Positions 23,333 through 32,443 of a DNA stretch of 64,000 nt are shown here, one piece after another (position 1 is the stretch's first letter; each line of letters begins with the position of its first letter). The stretch comes from Verrucomicrobiota bacterium (GTDB lineage Bacteria > Verrucomicrobiota > Verrucomicrobiia > Verrucomicrobiales > Verrucomicrobiaceae). The notes under the pieces were generated by a model. The model had not been told where the DNA came from, searched no databases, and saw nothing but the letters and a program-made list of their open reading frames with translations. The stretch lies in contig JAFLEI010000008.1 in assembly GCA_017301975.1 (NCBI GenBank), forward strand, positions 1 to 64,000, given 5' to 3'. The position numbers and the translations under genes were made by a program.

Positions 23333-26266
23333 ATGCGTCTTCCTGTGCTCCTCGTCTTTGCCGCCGTGCCTGCCTTCGCGGTCGATTTTGTGCGCGAAGT
23401 GCAGCCGATTTTCAAACAGCACTGCTATGAGTGCCATGGGGCGAAAAAGCAGAAGAACGACTATCGGCTTGATATCAGGGCCGTCGCTCTGACGGGTGGC
23501 GAGGATCATGCGCCGAACATCGTTCCAAGGAAAAGCGCGGAGAGCCCGATTTTTCGTTTCGTGAGCGGTGCGGATGCGAAGATCTCGATGCCGCCGAAAG
23601 CAAAGCTCAGCAGCGCGGAGATCGATGTGATCAAACGCTGGATTGATGAAGGTGCCCTGTGGCCGGACGGCGTGGACGCGGCCAAGGTGGAGGACCGGCT
23701 GGATTGGTGGAGCTTCAAGCCGCTGTCGAAAAAGGATGGAAACATTGATGACTTGATTCGTGCGAAGCTCACGGAGCATGGTCTCAAACCCGCGAGACAG
23801 GCGGAGGTGCGCACCCTGATTCGCCGCTTGTACTTTGATCTCACCGGGCTGCCGCCTTCCTCAGCGGAGGTCGAACGTTATGCGGCGCTGCCGTATGAGA
23901 GGCTGGTGGATGATCTGCTGGCGTCACCGCGTTATGGTGAGCGCTGGGCGCGGCATTGGCTGGATCTCGTGCACTACGGAGAGACACATGGCTACGACAA
24001 AGACAAGCCCCGCATGAACGCCTGGCCCTACCGTGACTACGTCATTCGTGCGCTGAACAGCGACAAGCCTTATGCGCGTTTCATTGAGGAGCAGATTGCG
24101 GGGGATGTGCTGTATCCCGGCACCACGGATGGCATCACGGCGCTGGGGTTCATATCCGCGGGGCCGTGGGATTACATCGGGCATGCGGAGGTGCCTGAGT
24201 CGAAGCTGGATGGCAAAATCGCCCGGCATCTGGATCGCGATGACATGGTGCAAAACACGATGGGTGCGTTTTGCTCGCTCACCGTCGGTTGCGCGCAATG
24301 CCACTACCACAAGTTTGATCCCATCTCGCAGGAGGACTATTATTCGCTGCAGGCGGTTTTTGCCGCAATTGACCGCACGGATGTGAACTACTACCCTGAT
24401 GCTGCTTCGATGCAGCAGTTTGTGGATTTGGAGCAGCAACACAAGAAAATTGCTGCCAGCATCAAGGTGCTGGAGGGGCCGCTGAAGGAGAAAGCCGGTG
24501 AAGCCTACAAGGCACTCAGCAAGCGCATCGACGGTGCAGCCGACAAGGAATCCAAGACGAATCCGAATGTGAAGCCGGACTTTGGTTATCACAGCGCCAT
24601 CGCCATGGATCAAAACACGGTGAAGTGGGTGCAGGTGGATCTCGGCAGGAGCGTGGAGATCCAGCGCATTGTGCTGAAGCCCTGCTACGATGACTTTGGC
24701 GGCATCGGCGGTGGTTTTGGTTTCCCTGTGCGTTTCAAGGTCGAGGCGAGTGATGATCCTTCGTTTAAAACCGGCGTGAACCTCATCTGGCGGAAGCATG
24801 ACGCGACGTTCATGAACGACTTCAAAAACCCCGGGCTCACTCCCTTTGAAACGGGCACGGCAGAAGATGACGGCGCTCGGGGTAGATATGTGCGCGTCAC
24901 TGCGGTGAAGCTGGCGGAACGCAAGAACGACTACATCTTGGCGCTGGCGGAGATGGAGGTCTTTGCGGACAAAAATGGGGTGAATCTGGCTGCAGGGAGG
25001 CCGGTGACAGCGCTCGACAGCATTGAGGCCGCGCCACGATGGCAGAAAGACAATCTCACGGACGGCATCGCGCCTGAGGCACGCACGCAGGAGGACAAGC
25101 AGCGACTCATCAAAGAACGTGATGCCCTCATGCTCGCCCAGGCGGATGCTGCGACGCGCAAGCAGCTCAACGAGCTACGCAACAAGCGCGGCGTCATTGA
25201 TGCCGAAATAGCGAAGCTGCCTAAGCCTGGCAAGGTCTATGCGGGAGCCATTCACACGGGCACAGGGGCCTTTCGGGGAACGGGCAACGAAGGCGGGAAG
25301 CCACGGGTGATCCAGGTGCTCAAACGTGGCGACATCAAACAGCCGGCGAAGGAAGTGGGGCCGCAGAGCATCGTGGCGCTCAGTAAAGCTTTTCATGATG
25401 AGTATCAGCTTGCTGGCGAGGGTGAATCCGCGCGCCGAGCGGCCTTGGCGCGCTGGATCACCGACAAGAACAACGTGCTCACGTGGCGCAGCATCGTGAA
25501 CCGTGTGTGGCAGCATCATTTTGGGCGTGGGCTGGTCGATACCGCCAATGACTTTGGACGCATGGGCGGAAGGCCGAGTCATCCTGAACTGCTCGACTGG
25601 CTGGCGGTCACGTTTCGTGATGACCTCGGCGGCAGCTTGAAACGGCTGCACAAACTGATCGTGATGAGCGAAACGTACCAGCAGTCGTCAGACAAAGCGG
25701 AGCCGGCAGACGCGAACAACGTTTTTCTCTCCCACCAAAACCGCCGCAAGCTGGACGCGGAATCCATTCGCGATTCCATCCTCGCCGTGAGCGGCAAATT
25801 GGACCTCGCCATGGGCGGGCCGAGTTTTCAGGATTTCGTCATCGAGAAGCCGCAGCACAGTCCGCACTACGAGTATCAGCTCCATGATCCCGAAGACCCG
25901 AAATCCTGGCGGCGCAGTGTTTACCGTTTTATTGTGCGTTCGCAGCAGCAGCCCTTCATGACCACGCTTGATTGCGCCGACCCCTCCATGCGGGTGGAAA
26001 AGCGCAACGAATCGCTCAGCCCACTGCAAGCGCTGGCCATGATGAACAACGGACTCGTTGTCGCCATGGCAAAGCATTTTGCAGAGCGTGTGACGCGGGA
26101 AGCGCAAGGGCTTGAGGCTCAGATTGAGCATGCGTTTGTGCTGGCGCTCTCACGCAGTCCGACTGCGGATGAAATGATGCCGCTGCTTGAATACGCGCAA
26201 CGCGAAGGTTTGGAAAACACCTGCCGGGTGATTTTGAACCTGAATGAATTCAGCTTTGTGAACTGA
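23333..26266 (+). CDS. Secreted PSCyt1-PSCyt2-PSD1 protein with discoidin-like insert
   Basis: A 977-residue exported protein with a signal peptide (MRLPVLLVFAAVPAFA). PSCyt1 carries a haem site at Cys31-His35 (CYECH). PSCyt2/DUF1549 spans about 130-340, with RWARHWLDLVHYGETHGYDK and a second CxxCH in GCAQCHYHKFDPISQEDYY. Unlike the other two such proteins here, it has an insert at about 420-560 with a discoidin-like domain (KWVQVDLGRSVEIQRIVLKP) and a linker coil. PSD1/DUF1553 fills the C-terminal third (NRVWQHHFGRGLVDTANDFG). No DUF1501 gene follows directly; the nearest is at 29729. The function is probably extracytoplasmic and oxidative, but the substrate is unknown. Confidence 0.87.
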   Translation: MRLPVLLVFAAVPAFAVDFVREVQPIFKQHCYECHGAKKQKNDYRLDIRAVALTGGEDHAPNIVPRKSAESPIFRFVSGADAKISMPPKAKLSSAEIDVIKRWIDEGALWPDGVDAAKVEDRLDWWSFKPLSKKDGNIDDLIRAKLTEHGLKPARQAEVRTLIRRLYFDLTGLPPSSAEVERYAALPYERLVDDLLASPRYGERWARHWLDLVHYGETHGYDKDKPRMNAWPYRDYVIRALNSDKPYARFIEEQIAGDVLYPGTTDGITALGFISAGPWDYIGHAEVPESKLDGKIARHLDRDDMVQNTMGAFCSLTVGCAQCHYHKFDPISQEDYYSLQAVFAAIDRTDVNYYPDAASMQQFVDLEQQHKKIAASIKVLEGPLKEKAGEAYKALSKRIDGAADKESKTNPNVKPDFGYHSAIAMDQNTVKWVQVDLGRSVEIQRIVLKPCYDDFGGIGGGFGFPVRFKVEASDDPSFKTGVNLIWRKHDATFMNDFKNPGLTPFETGTAEDDGARGRYVRVTAVKLAERKNDYILALAEMEVFADKNGVNLAAGRPVTALDSIEAAPRWQKDNLTDGIAPEARTQEDKQRLIKERDALMLAQADAATRKQLNELRNKRGVIDAEIAKLPKPGKVYAGAIHTGTGAFRGTGNEGGKPRVIQVLKRGDIKQPAKEVGPQSIVALSKAFHDEYQLAGEGESARRAALARWITDKNNVLTWRSIVNRVWQHHFGRGLVDTANDFGRMGGRPSHPELLDWLAVTFRDDLGGSLKRLHKLIVMSETYQQSSDKAEPADANNVFLSHQNRRKLDAESIRDSILAVSGKLDLAMGGPSFQDFVIEKPQHSPHYEYQLHDPEDPKSWRRSVYRFIVRSQQQPFMTTLDCADPSMRVEKRNESLSPLQALAMMNNGLVVAMAKHFAERVTREAQGLEAQIEHAFVLALSRSPTADEMMPLLEYAQREGLENTCRVILNLNEFSFVN

Positions 26267-26376
26267 TCGCCTGCGAAGGTGCGAGAGGGCAGTCCCGTGC
26301 TGTTGAAAATGCTTGGTTCTGGCACTGAGGTGAAACATATGATGGGGATTTTCCGTGATGCACATCCCTCAACTCC

Positions 26377-28008
26377 ATGACCTGGTCCCAAAACTACGAT
26401 CCACTCGGCAATCTTGTTCTCTCCTCCTGCGTCGCGGCGGTGCCTGTGGTGGTGCTGCTGGGGCTGCTGGCCTTTTGGCATGTGAGGGCTCAGCTTGCGG
26501 CGGGTGCCGGGCTTCTGACTGCGCTGTGGATCGCGGTGCTTGTTTATGGCATGCCGGCGGGGCTTGCAGGAATGGCGGCGGTGAACGGGGCCGTGTTCGG
26601 GCTGTTTCCCATCGGGTGGATCGTGCTGAACGCGATGTTTGTTTACAACCTGAGCGTGGAGACGGGACAGTTCGCCGTGCTGCAGCGGCAGATCGCCAGC
26701 GTGTCGGGGGACCGACGCATTCAGGCGCTCCTGATAGCGTTCAGCTTTGGCGCATTCATCGAAGGTGCGGCGGGTTTTGGTGCGCCGGTGGCGATTACAG
26801 GGGCGCTCATGATCGGACTTGGCTTCAAACCGCTTGAAGCCGCGAAGCTGGCGCTGATCGGCAACACCGCGCCGGTGGCGTTTGGATCACTCGGCACGCC
26901 CTTGACGACGCTGGCGGACATCACCCATCTCGATCTGCATCAGCTCAGCGCAATGGTCGGCAGGCAGCTGCCGATTTTCTCGCTGGCGGTGCCGTTCTGG
27001 CTGGTGGCGGCCCAGGTCGGCTGGCGAGGCATGCTGGCTGTGTGGCCGGCGTGTTTCGTGACAGGCCTGAGCTTTGGCGTGATGCAGTTTCTCGTGAGCA
27101 ACTATCACGGCCCATGGCTGGTGGACATCATCAGCGCGGTGGTGGCGATGGCGGTGCTGGTGCTGTTCATGAAGGTGTGGAAGCCCAAGGATGCGGAGGA
27201 GAAGCCCAAGGTGGAGGCAATACCAGCAGGTGCTTCGCAGGCACCCTGGAAGGCGTGGCTGCCGTGGGTGTTTCTGACGGCGCTGGTGTTTGCCTGGGGC
27301 ATGCCGGCGGTGAAAAGCGGGCTGAACGGCGTGTTCAATGCGGAGATCAAGGTGCCGATGCTGCATCTGGCGGTGGAGCGTGTGCCGCCGGTGGTGGAGC
27401 ATGCAGAGATGGAGAAGGCGGTGTTTAAATTCAATGCGCTCTCGGCCACCGGCACAGCGGCGATGCTGGCGGGAATGCTGGCGGGGCTTTGTCTCGGGCT
27501 GTCGCCGATGCGCATCGCGAAGCTGTATGGCACGACGATCTGGAAACTGCGCGTGCCGTTGCTGACTATCGCGCTGATGCTTGCGCTGGGGTATGTGACA
27601 CGCTACAGCGGCACGGACACAACGATGGGCCTCATGATGGCCGGTACAGGCATGCTGTTCCCGTTTTTCTCCCCCTTGATCGGCTGGCTCGGGGTGACGC
27701 TCACGGGCAGTGACACGGCTTCGAATGTGCTGTTTGGCAATCTGCAGCAGGTCACGGCGAACCAACTGCATCTCTCGCCCATTCACATGGCGGCTTCGAA
27801 CAGCTCCGGCGGGGTGATGGGCAAGATGATCGATGCGCAGAGTATTGTTGTGGCTGCGGTGGCAACAGGCGGTCAGGCAGACAGTCCGGACGCTGGCACG
27901 GTGCTGCGAAGTGTCTTCTGGCACAGCATCGCGCTGGCGCTGCTCATGGGTGTGCTGGTGATGGTGCAGGCATACTGGATGCCGTGGATGATCGTCGGCG
28001 GGAAATGA
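26377..28008 (+). CDS. lldP: L-lactate permease family transporter
   Basis: A 543-residue integral membrane protein of the LctP/LldP family, which imports lactate or glycolate with protons. It has about twelve or more hydrophobic helices across the whole length. The signature loop FGAFIEGAAGFGAPVAITGA lies at about 127-146, followed by GNTAPVAFGSLGTPLTTLAD. A conserved late loop reads GSDTASNVLFGNLQQVTANQ, ahead of NSSGGVMGKMIDAQSIVVA. The length matches E. coli LldP (551). No lactate dehydrogenase genes are adjacent. It converges with the MFS gene, with only nine bases between the stops. Confidence 0.9.
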   Translation: MTWSQNYDPLGNLVLSSCVAAVPVVVLLGLLAFWHVRAQLAAGAGLLTALWIAVLVYGMPAGLAGMAAVNGAVFGLFPIGWIVLNAMFVYNLSVETGQFAVLQRQIASVSGDRRIQALLIAFSFGAFIEGAAGFGAPVAITGALMIGLGFKPLEAAKLALIGNTAPVAFGSLGTPLTTLADITHLDLHQLSAMVGRQLPIFSLAVPFWLVAAQVGWRGMLAVWPACFVTGLSFGVMQFLVSNYHGPWLVDIISAVVAMAVLVLFMKVWKPKDAEEKPKVEAIPAGASQAPWKAWLPWVFLTALVFAWGMPAVKSGLNGVFNAEIKVPMLHLAVERVPPVVEHAEMEKAVFKFNALSATGTAAMLAGMLAGLCLGLSPMRIAKLYGTTIWKLRVPLLTIALMLALGYVTRYSGTDTTMGLMMAGTGMLFPFFSPLIGWLGVTLTGSDTASNVLFGNLQQVTANQLHLSPIHMAASNSSGGVMGKMIDAQSIVVAAVATGGQADSPDAGTVLRSVFWHSIALALLMGVLVMVQAYWMPWMIVGGK

Positions 28009-28017
28009 GCCGCGGGG

Positions 28018-29604
28018 TCAGGGCTTCACATCGCGCAAATTGACCATGAGCAGGTGCCGCACGCGGGGTGGTTCGGCACCGCGATGAAAATTTTGCACAG
28101 CGAGCTCGATGCGCTGGTCCTCCATGGTGGCGCGCTCGTGCTGCCGCAGGTGCTCGGCCCAGGAGCCGACGAGGAAGGTTTCACGGTAATGGGTGGGATC
28201 TTCGAGGTCCGCGAAGAGAGAGCAGCGGAATGCGCCGTCGCGCAGGCGTGTTTCGCGCAGACGGAGCATGGCGGCGCGAAACGCGGGGGCGTCTTTGGGA
28301 TCGATGTGATACTCGATGGTGATGAGGACCGGGCCGTCGCTGGGGGCGGGTTCGGTGGGCATCGCGCTGTGAGGCAGCATGTGGCCGGAGGGGGAGAGAT
28401 CCAGCTTTTCCACATGGCTGATAGGCAGCAGGCGTGCGAGCAGGGCGCTGAAGAGAAGGCAGCCTGCGGCGATGCCGAGAGCGACAGGCGCATTGAGATG
28501 ACTGGTGAGTTGACCCCAGGTGAGAGCGCCGATGGCAAAAGCACCCTGCATCACGACCAGATAAATCGCAGAGCTGCGGGCGCGCACCCAGTTCGGGAAC
28601 ACACTTTGCGAGGCCACGCTGAAGGTGTTCATGCCGCTGATCCACGCAGCACCTGTGACCATGAGGACAAGGCCCATGGCGAACTTCCCAGGCACCAGCG
28701 CGAGGATGGCCGTCATGGCTGCTGAGACCACACTGGCTCCGAACAGCACATGATCGAAGGTGAAGCGTTCGCGCAGGCGTGGCAGCCAAAGCAGGGCCAT
28801 GAGGATGGCACCGCCGCCGTAGCAGCCCATGAGGATGCCAAAATCTGCGGCGGCCCATTGGCGTGAATGAACGATGATCGGCAGCAGCACCACCGGGGCT
28901 ACCGCAGCAAACATGTGGATGCCCCCGCGGCAGAGGACCGCCTGCATGGCGCGGGCATGGCGCGCGTAGCGGATGGCGGCGGCCATGGCGCCCAGCATCT
29001 GCTCCTGCTGGGCGCTGCGCGGGGTGGCGATGTAGCTGCCGGTGCACATGACACCGATCACGGCGACAAAGGAAAGCGCGTTCAACGCAAAGACCGGCGC
29101 GGGCCCGAGCGCGGCAAGCAGCAGGCCGCCAAGGATGGGGCCGAGTGAGCGGGCGATGTTGAACCCCACGCCATTGAGGGCGATGGCGTGGGGGAGCTGC
29201 TCCCGGCCCACCACTTCCGGGATGAGCGCCTGCCAGGCAGGCATGGTGAAGGCTGCGGCGACGCCAAGCTGAAAAGTGGCGAGAAGCAGCAGGGTCTGCG
29301 TGAGAGCGCCGTACCACGCCAGCAGCGCCATGCCGCCCGCAGTGAGGAGGGCACCGGTTTGCGCGATCAGGATCAGGCGCCGCCGGTCCACCAGATCTGC
29401 CAGTGCCCCGGCGGGCAGGGCCAGGAGGAAGAGCGGCAGGCTGGACATCGTCTGCATGAGCGACACGAGGTAGGGCGAACTCGTCATCGTGGTCATCGTC
29501 CAGACGGCCGCCGTGTCATTCATCGTGGTGCCGATGTTTGACCCGATGCTGCCCAGCCACATGGCACGATAGACAGAATTGCGGAGCGGGGACCAGGCTG
29601 ACAT
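28018..29604 (-). CDS. MFS transporter (EntS-like, MFS_3) with C-terminal ABM-like domain
   Basis: 528 residues from the ATG at 29604 (MSAWSPLRNSVYRAMWLG); the open frame upstream reads through the divergent gene's promoter region. The first 420 residues form a twelve-helix major facilitator of the MFS_3 group, including ALPAGALADLVDRRRLILIA, the typical loop after helix 2. The last 90 residues are soluble and look like a ferredoxin-fold ABM-type domain (VLITIEYHIDPKDAPAFRAA, HYRETFLVGSWAEHLRQHER). Such fusions are common in MFS_3 proteins. It probably exports small molecules. It is divergent from the DUF1501 gene, with about 125 bases between. Confidence 0.85.
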   Translation of the reverse strand: MSAWSPLRNSVYRAMWLGSIGSNIGTTMNDTAAVWTMTTMTSSPYLVSLMQTMSSLPLFLLALPAGALADLVDRRRLILIAQTGALLTAGGMALLAWYGALTQTLLLLATFQLGVAAAFTMPAWQALIPEVVGREQLPHAIALNGVGFNIARSLGPILGGLLLAALGPAPVFALNALSFVAVIGVMCTGSYIATPRSAQQEQMLGAMAAAIRYARHARAMQAVLCRGGIHMFAAVAPVVLLPIIVHSRQWAAADFGILMGCYGGGAILMALLWLPRLRERFTFDHVLFGASVVSAAMTAILALVPGKFAMGLVLMVTGAAWISGMNTFSVASQSVFPNWVRARSSAIYLVVMQGAFAIGALTWGQLTSHLNAPVALGIAAGCLLFSALLARLLPISHVEKLDLSPSGHMLPHSAMPTEPAPSDGPVLITIEYHIDPKDAPAFRAAMLRLRETRLRDGAFRCSLFADLEDPTHYRETFLVGSWAEHLRQHERATMEDQRIELAVQNFHRGAEPPRVRHLLMVNLRDVKP

Positions 29605-29728
29605 GTTGTATGTAGCATAACGTTTTTGCCAGCCTGCGCGACTGTGCAATTCACTTCCTGCCAGACCTCGCGCGATTGCGTGACAAGGGACGGCTGGCCA
29701 GACACGTATGAACACCTACTGTTGTCTC

Positions 29729-31162
29729 ATGTTTACCCGCCGCCAGCTTTTGCAAACCGCCGGACAAGGCTTTGGCGCGCTCGCGTTTCATTCGCTGGCC
29801 AGCGCGGAGACGGCGCATCGTTCCCAAGTCGTGGTGCCGAAAGCCAAACGTGTGGTGCAGCTCTTCATGGGCGGTGCCGCGAGCCACATCGACCTTTTTG
29901 ATTACAAGCCCGCGCTGATCAAGCACCATGGTGAAGATGCCGACTTTGGTGAAAAGGTGGAGGCCTTTCAAAATGGCCTGGGCCCCTGGAAAAAGCCCGT
30001 ATGGGACTTCAAACCCTACGGCCAGAGTGGACGGATGCTGAGCGATGCCGTGGCACCGCTGGGCGCATGTGCGGATGACATGGCCTTTGTGCACAACATG
30101 GTGGGCAAGACCGGTGTGCATTCGCAGGGCACGCTGCTGCAGGCTACGGGATTCAATCTGCCAGGCTTCCCAGGCGTGGGCTGCTGGGTGAGCTACGCGT
30201 TGGGCTCCATCAGCGACAATCTGCCGACGTTTGTCGTGCTGCCGGATCATCGCGGCTTTGCCTCGAACGGGCCGAAGAACTGGGACAGCGCGTTTTTACC
30301 CTCGCAGCATGCGGGGACGATCATTTATCCCGGAGCGGAGACACCCATCGCGGATCTGTTTCCGCACAAGGCCGGTCGCTACATCAGCGCAAAATCTGAC
30401 CGCGAAGGCTTCGCGCTACTGGAGCAGCTCAATCGCAAACACATGGCCGCGCATCCGGAAGACTCTCGTCTGGAAAGCCGCATCCAGAGCTACGAACTCG
30501 CCGCGAAGATGCAGCTCGCCGCACCGGAGGCGCTGGACATTTCGAAGGAGTCCGCCGCCATGAAAGCGATGTACGGCATCCAGGAACATCGCAAAGTCTG
30601 GCCCACCGAAATCAATCCTGAAGAAGAGGCCGACTACATGGGCCGCAAGTGCCTGGCCGCGCGCCGCCTGCTGGAGCGCGGCGTGCGCTTCGTGCAGATC
30701 TGGAGCGGCAACGACAACGGCTTCCCGCGCCGCAACTGGGACAGCCACGAAGATGTGGAGCGCGACCATGGTCCGCTGGCCTGGGGCATGGCCAAGGCGG
30801 TTTCAGCGTTGATTCTTGATTTAAAACAACGCGGACTGCTCGATGACACCATCATCCTCTGGACCACCGAATTTGGCCGCATGCCGAGCACGCAAGGCGG
30901 CAAAGGGCGCGATCACAACCCTTATGTCTTCACCAACTGGCTCTGCGGCGGCGGGATCCAGGGCGGCGTCACTGCCGGCGAGAGTGATCAATGGGGGTAT
31001 AAGCCGCTGGATCGAGCGAATCCTACCACCTGTTACGACATTCATGCCACGATGATGCACCTGCTAGGGATTGATCACACGCAGCTCACCGTCCGCCACA
31101 ATGGCATTGATCGGCGGCTGACGGATGTGCATGGGCAGGTGATCCGGGGGCTGTTGGGTTAA
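29729..31162 (+). CDS. Tat-exported DUF1501 protein
   Basis: 477 residues from the ATG at 29729, where MFTRRQLLQTAGQGFGALAF forms a twin-arginine signal. The mature chain is one DUF1501 domain of alkaline phosphatase-like fold: QLFMGGAASHIDLFDYKPAL at the start, a central SAFLPSQHAGTIIYPG, and ILWTTEFGRMPSTQGGKGRD followed by the His-rich end (HATMMHLLGIDHTQL). DUF1501 genes usually follow a PSCyt/PSD1 gene. Here the nearest one upstream is at 23333, separated by a permease and an exporter. Its stop overlaps the convergent LysR stop within TTAA (31159-31162). Confidence 0.88.
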   Translation: MFTRRQLLQTAGQGFGALAFHSLASAETAHRSQVVVPKAKRVVQLFMGGAASHIDLFDYKPALIKHHGEDADFGEKVEAFQNGLGPWKKPVWDFKPYGQSGRMLSDAVAPLGACADDMAFVHNMVGKTGVHSQGTLLQATGFNLPGFPGVGCWVSYALGSISDNLPTFVVLPDHRGFASNGPKNWDSAFLPSQHAGTIIYPGAETPIADLFPHKAGRYISAKSDREGFALLEQLNRKHMAAHPEDSRLESRIQSYELAAKMQLAAPEALDISKESAAMKAMYGIQEHRKVWPTEINPEEEADYMGRKCLAARRLLERGVRFVQIWSGNDNGFPRRNWDSHEDVERDHGPLAWGMAKAVSALILDLKQRGLLDDTIILWTTEFGRMPSTQGGKGRDHNPYVFTNWLCGGGIQGGVTAGESDQWGYKPLDRANPTTCYDIHATMMHLLGIDHTQLTVRHNGIDRRLTDVHGQVIRGLLG

Positions 31163-32070
31163 AACAGGATGTTATCTACGAACCGCTGCACGTGCTGCGG
31201 CTGTTTTCGATGTTTTCTGGTAACGGCGACGATGTCGCGTTCGAAGCGTTCAGGGAAGGGAAGGGTGACGATGGATTCCTTTCTTCGATAGAGAGCGAGT
31301 GCGCGCCGTGGGACGAAGGCGAGACCGAAACCGGAGGCGACGAGATTGATGATGAGGTCGAAGCTGTCCAATTCCATCGCGGGCTGGAGGTCAAGCTGCT
31401 GCCGTTTCATCCAACGGCGGAGGTTTTTGCCGGTGTTTGTTTCAGGCGCAATGTGGAGCCAGGATTGTGAGGTGAGCCAGAGTTTGAATGATGCAGCTCT
31501 TTTGAGTGGAGCTTTGGCTGCAACCGCAGCCGGGGCGATCAGTTCAAATGCGTCTTTGAAGCGATGGGTGACCTTGATGGATTCCGGCAGCGGTGAGGGA
31601 GGACACAGGAGGCCCACGTCAATTTCGCCTGCATCCAGAGCAGTTAGGATGGAGCTGCTGGTGTTGTAGCTGATGCGGCATACGACTTCGGGATGACGCT
31701 GGTGATTGGCGTGAAAGAGTCCCGGCATGTGGGCCATTGCCAGGGTGCGTGAGACGCTGACGCGAACTTCAGGCCGGATGGAGCCAAACTCAGCCTGCAA
31801 ACCGTCCAGCGCCGATGCGACACCGCCAATGAGGCGTGCGGCTTCAGCGGCGAGAAAGAGGCCTGCTTCGGTAATTTCGACAGACCGTGTGGTGCGATTG
31901 ATCAGACTCAGGCCGAGGCGCTCCTCTAACGACTGCATCTGCCGTGTGAGTGCGCTTTGCGACAGCCCTGCCTCGCGTGCGGCCCGTGTGAAGCTGCGGT
32001 GCTTCACGACGAGGTGAAAGAGGTGCAGGGCGTAGAGGTCGAAAGGTTTCCGGGCCAGATATTGTTGCAT
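31159..32070 (-). CDS. LysR-family transcriptional regulator
   Basis: A 303-residue LTTR. The N-terminal winged HTH covers about 10-70 (LYALHLFHLVVKHRSFTRAA, REAGLSQSALTRQMQSLEER) and the C-terminal periplasmic-binding-like effector domain about 90-295. LysR proteins usually control a divergent neighbour and themselves. The divergent gene here is the ferredoxin at 32158. A near-perfect palindrome (32060-32084) covers this gene's own start codon, which would suit autorepression. The start Met is followed by QQYLARKPFD; no other plausible start is nearby. Confidence 0.88.
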   Translation of the reverse strand: MQQYLARKPFDLYALHLFHLVVKHRSFTRAAREAGLSQSALTRQMQSLEERLGLSLINRTTRSVEITEAGLFLAAEAARLIGGVASALDGLQAEFGSIRPEVRVSVSRTLAMAHMPGLFHANHQRHPEVVCRISYNTSSSILTALDAGEIDVGLLCPPSPLPESIKVTHRFKDAFELIAPAAVAAKAPLKRAASFKLWLTSQSWLHIAPETNTGKNLRRWMKRQQLDLQPAMELDSFDLIINLVASGFGLAFVPRRALALYRRKESIVTLPFPERFERDIVAVTRKHRKQPQHVQRFVDNILF

Positions 32071-32084
32071 CTAGAGCAACAATA
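32060..32084. promoter_or_regulatory. Palindrome over the LysR start codon, candidate operator
   Basis: The arms TATTGTTGC (32060-32068) and GCAACAATA (32076-32084) are exact reverse complements around A-TCTAGA. The LysR start codon (32068-32070 on the minus strand) lies inside it. It fits the dyadic T-N11-A type of site bound by LysR proteins, in the ferredoxin/LysR divergent gap. Confidence 0.6.
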
Positions 32085-32157
32085 CCTGAATTTAATGCAT
32101 TTCACGCAATTAATCAGAGGTGCGACTGCCTGGGCGCGGACAACCCCGCCTTTACCC

Positions 32158-32391
32158 ATGCCAAATGTTGAAGACCGTCTCCCTCAAAATGTATCAGGCC
32201 GTTTCTACGTCGATAGCACCTGCATTGACTGCGATTTATGCCGCGGCAATGCACCCGATTTTTTCCGCCGCGATGACGAAATCGGTTACAGCATTGTGTT
32301 TCGTCAGCCGGTGACTGAAGCGGAGATTCAACTCTGTTTGGAGGCTCTGGAGGGCTGCCCCACGGAATCGATTGGGCAGTCCATCCAGTGA
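32158..32391 (+). CDS. Single-cluster [4Fe-4S] ferredoxin
   Basis: A 77-residue electron carrier. Three ligand cysteines lie in CIDCDLC (Cys22, Cys25, Cys28) and the fourth in the CP motif of EGCPTESI (Cys67). This is the spacing of monocluster ferredoxins with one [4Fe-4S] centre. NAPDFFRRDDEIGYS between them is typical of that group. The ATG at 32158 gives the usual length. It is divergent from the LysR gene, with an 87-base gap carrying the candidate operator. The downstream ceramidase-like gene begins 52 bases later. No obvious redox partner enzyme is adjacent. Confidence 0.85.
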   Translation: MPNVEDRLPQNVSGRFYVDSTCIDCDLCRGNAPDFFRRDDEIGYSIVFRQPVTEAEIQLCLEALEGCPTESIGQSIQ

Positions 32392-32443
32392 CGAAATCCA
32401 GAATCTGTTTGAGAGCTTGCTGCACGGCCTCCGTAGTGAAGTC

